Shown piece by piece: positions 63,926 through 64,000 of a stretch of DNA of 64,000 nucleotides (position 1 is its first letter; each line of letters opens with the position of its first letter). Both the position numbers and the translations under genes were made by a program. The notes beneath the pieces were generated by a model. The model saw only the letters and a program-made list of their open reading frames with translations. It made no database searches and had not been told where the DNA came from. Source of the stretch: Algoriphagus resistens (lineage in GTDB: Bacteria; Bacteroidota; Bacteroidia; Cytophagales; Cyclobacteriaceae); assembly GCF_001442615.1 (NCBI RefSeq), contig NZ_LMXN01000004.1, positions 310,001-374,000 on the forward strand, written 5' to 3'.

Positions 63926-63999
63926 AAAACAGAGCCCCCGAACGCTCGGAGGCTCCTGCAAGCAAAGAGTGAAGATTAAATTTATACCCAAAATTACCA
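63926..63999 (-). repeat. 74-bp duplicated element with -7 box and terminator, copy 2
   Basis: Identical to 61989-62062. TAATTTTG lies at 63996-63989 on the minus strand, and the same two-part hairpin follows. The T tract is weaker here (TGTTTTGTT). The repeat reaches the window edge, so sequence beyond it may continue the similarity. Confidence 0.7.
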
Positions 64000-64000
64000 T

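Larger units (their letters stand above)
63474..64000. other. Right-edge region: broken NVEALA-like gene and second 74-bp repeat
   Basis: After the beta-propeller gene there is the frameshifted small gene, then an AT-rich stretch, then the second copy of the 74-bp element at the window end. No other gene is supported. Confidence 0.5.

Overview
The window looks like chromosomal DNA of a Bacteroidota bacterium, most likely Cytophagales (an Algoriphagus/Cyclobacteriaceae-like organism). This is inferred from gene content: S41 and GH92 exoenzymes, SusC-free beta-propeller/NVEALA-type genes, DUF2975-XRE pair, ArsR-SRPBCC-DoxX trio, MlaEFD without MlaC, single-chain PurL. It also follows from start regions that are mostly A-rich and lack a Shine-Dalgarno sequence, and from several promoters with the Bacteroidota -7 box TAnnTTTG. 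No ribosomal RNA, CRISPR array, prophage or intact insertion sequence was seen. One tRNA, tRNA-Pro(GGG), is present.

Layout. 1-4544: RND efflux operon on the minus strand (tetR, tolC-like, membrane fusion protein, RND pump cut by the window edge), with a TetR-type operator lying between -33 and -7 of the tetR promoter. 4882-9054: tRNA-Pro and purL. 9055-15920: accessory stretch with two Crp/Fnr regulators, a quinone-reductase-like flavoprotein, an unknown protein, a divergent NmrA/HxlR pair and a PhyH dioxygenase. 15961-20374: orphan sensor kinase and a RapA-like SNF2 ATPase. 20375-24150: AT-rich region with a MITE-like palindrome and iterated octamers, an unusual cytoplasmic-looking subtilase, and a J-domain/KTSC protein. 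24265-32769: small accessory genes (hydrolase, DUF2975-XRE-metallophosphatase, ArsR-SRPBCC-DoxX, DUF1398, DAACS symporter, cysteine hydrolase). 32936-46034: pgi, two secreted TonB_C-like paralogues, aconitase, an EEP-family protein, the mlaEFD lipid-transport operon, a stand-alone receiver protein, a DUF389 protein and a beta-barrel protein. 46298-57549: YciI protein, glutaminase, GH92 mannosidase, typA, aldo-keto reductase, Tat-exported Dabb protein, S41 protease, and a BCCT-UspA operon. 57733-61834: phenylalanine hydroxylase plus hisH-hisA-hisF-hisIE, preceded by what looks like a leader-peptide attenuator. 61989-64000: a beta-propeller lipoprotein and a broken NVEALA-like gene between two copies of an identical 74-bp element.

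The most interesting non-genic signals are four. First, a four-copy interspersed element (about 2263-2383, 11284-11379, 11380-11469, 46208-46300) with a conserved stem interrupted by tandem G/A mismatches; three copies end in an A-rich tract running directly into an ATGAAA start codon. Second, the attenuator-like leader (peptide MDFWQKNR, terminator and alternative pairing) ahead of phhA-his. Third, the duplicated 74-bp promoter-plus-terminator element at the right edge. Fourth, an S8 peptidase whose catalytic Asp position is Glu. Functions are read from sequence motifs only; no searches were run.
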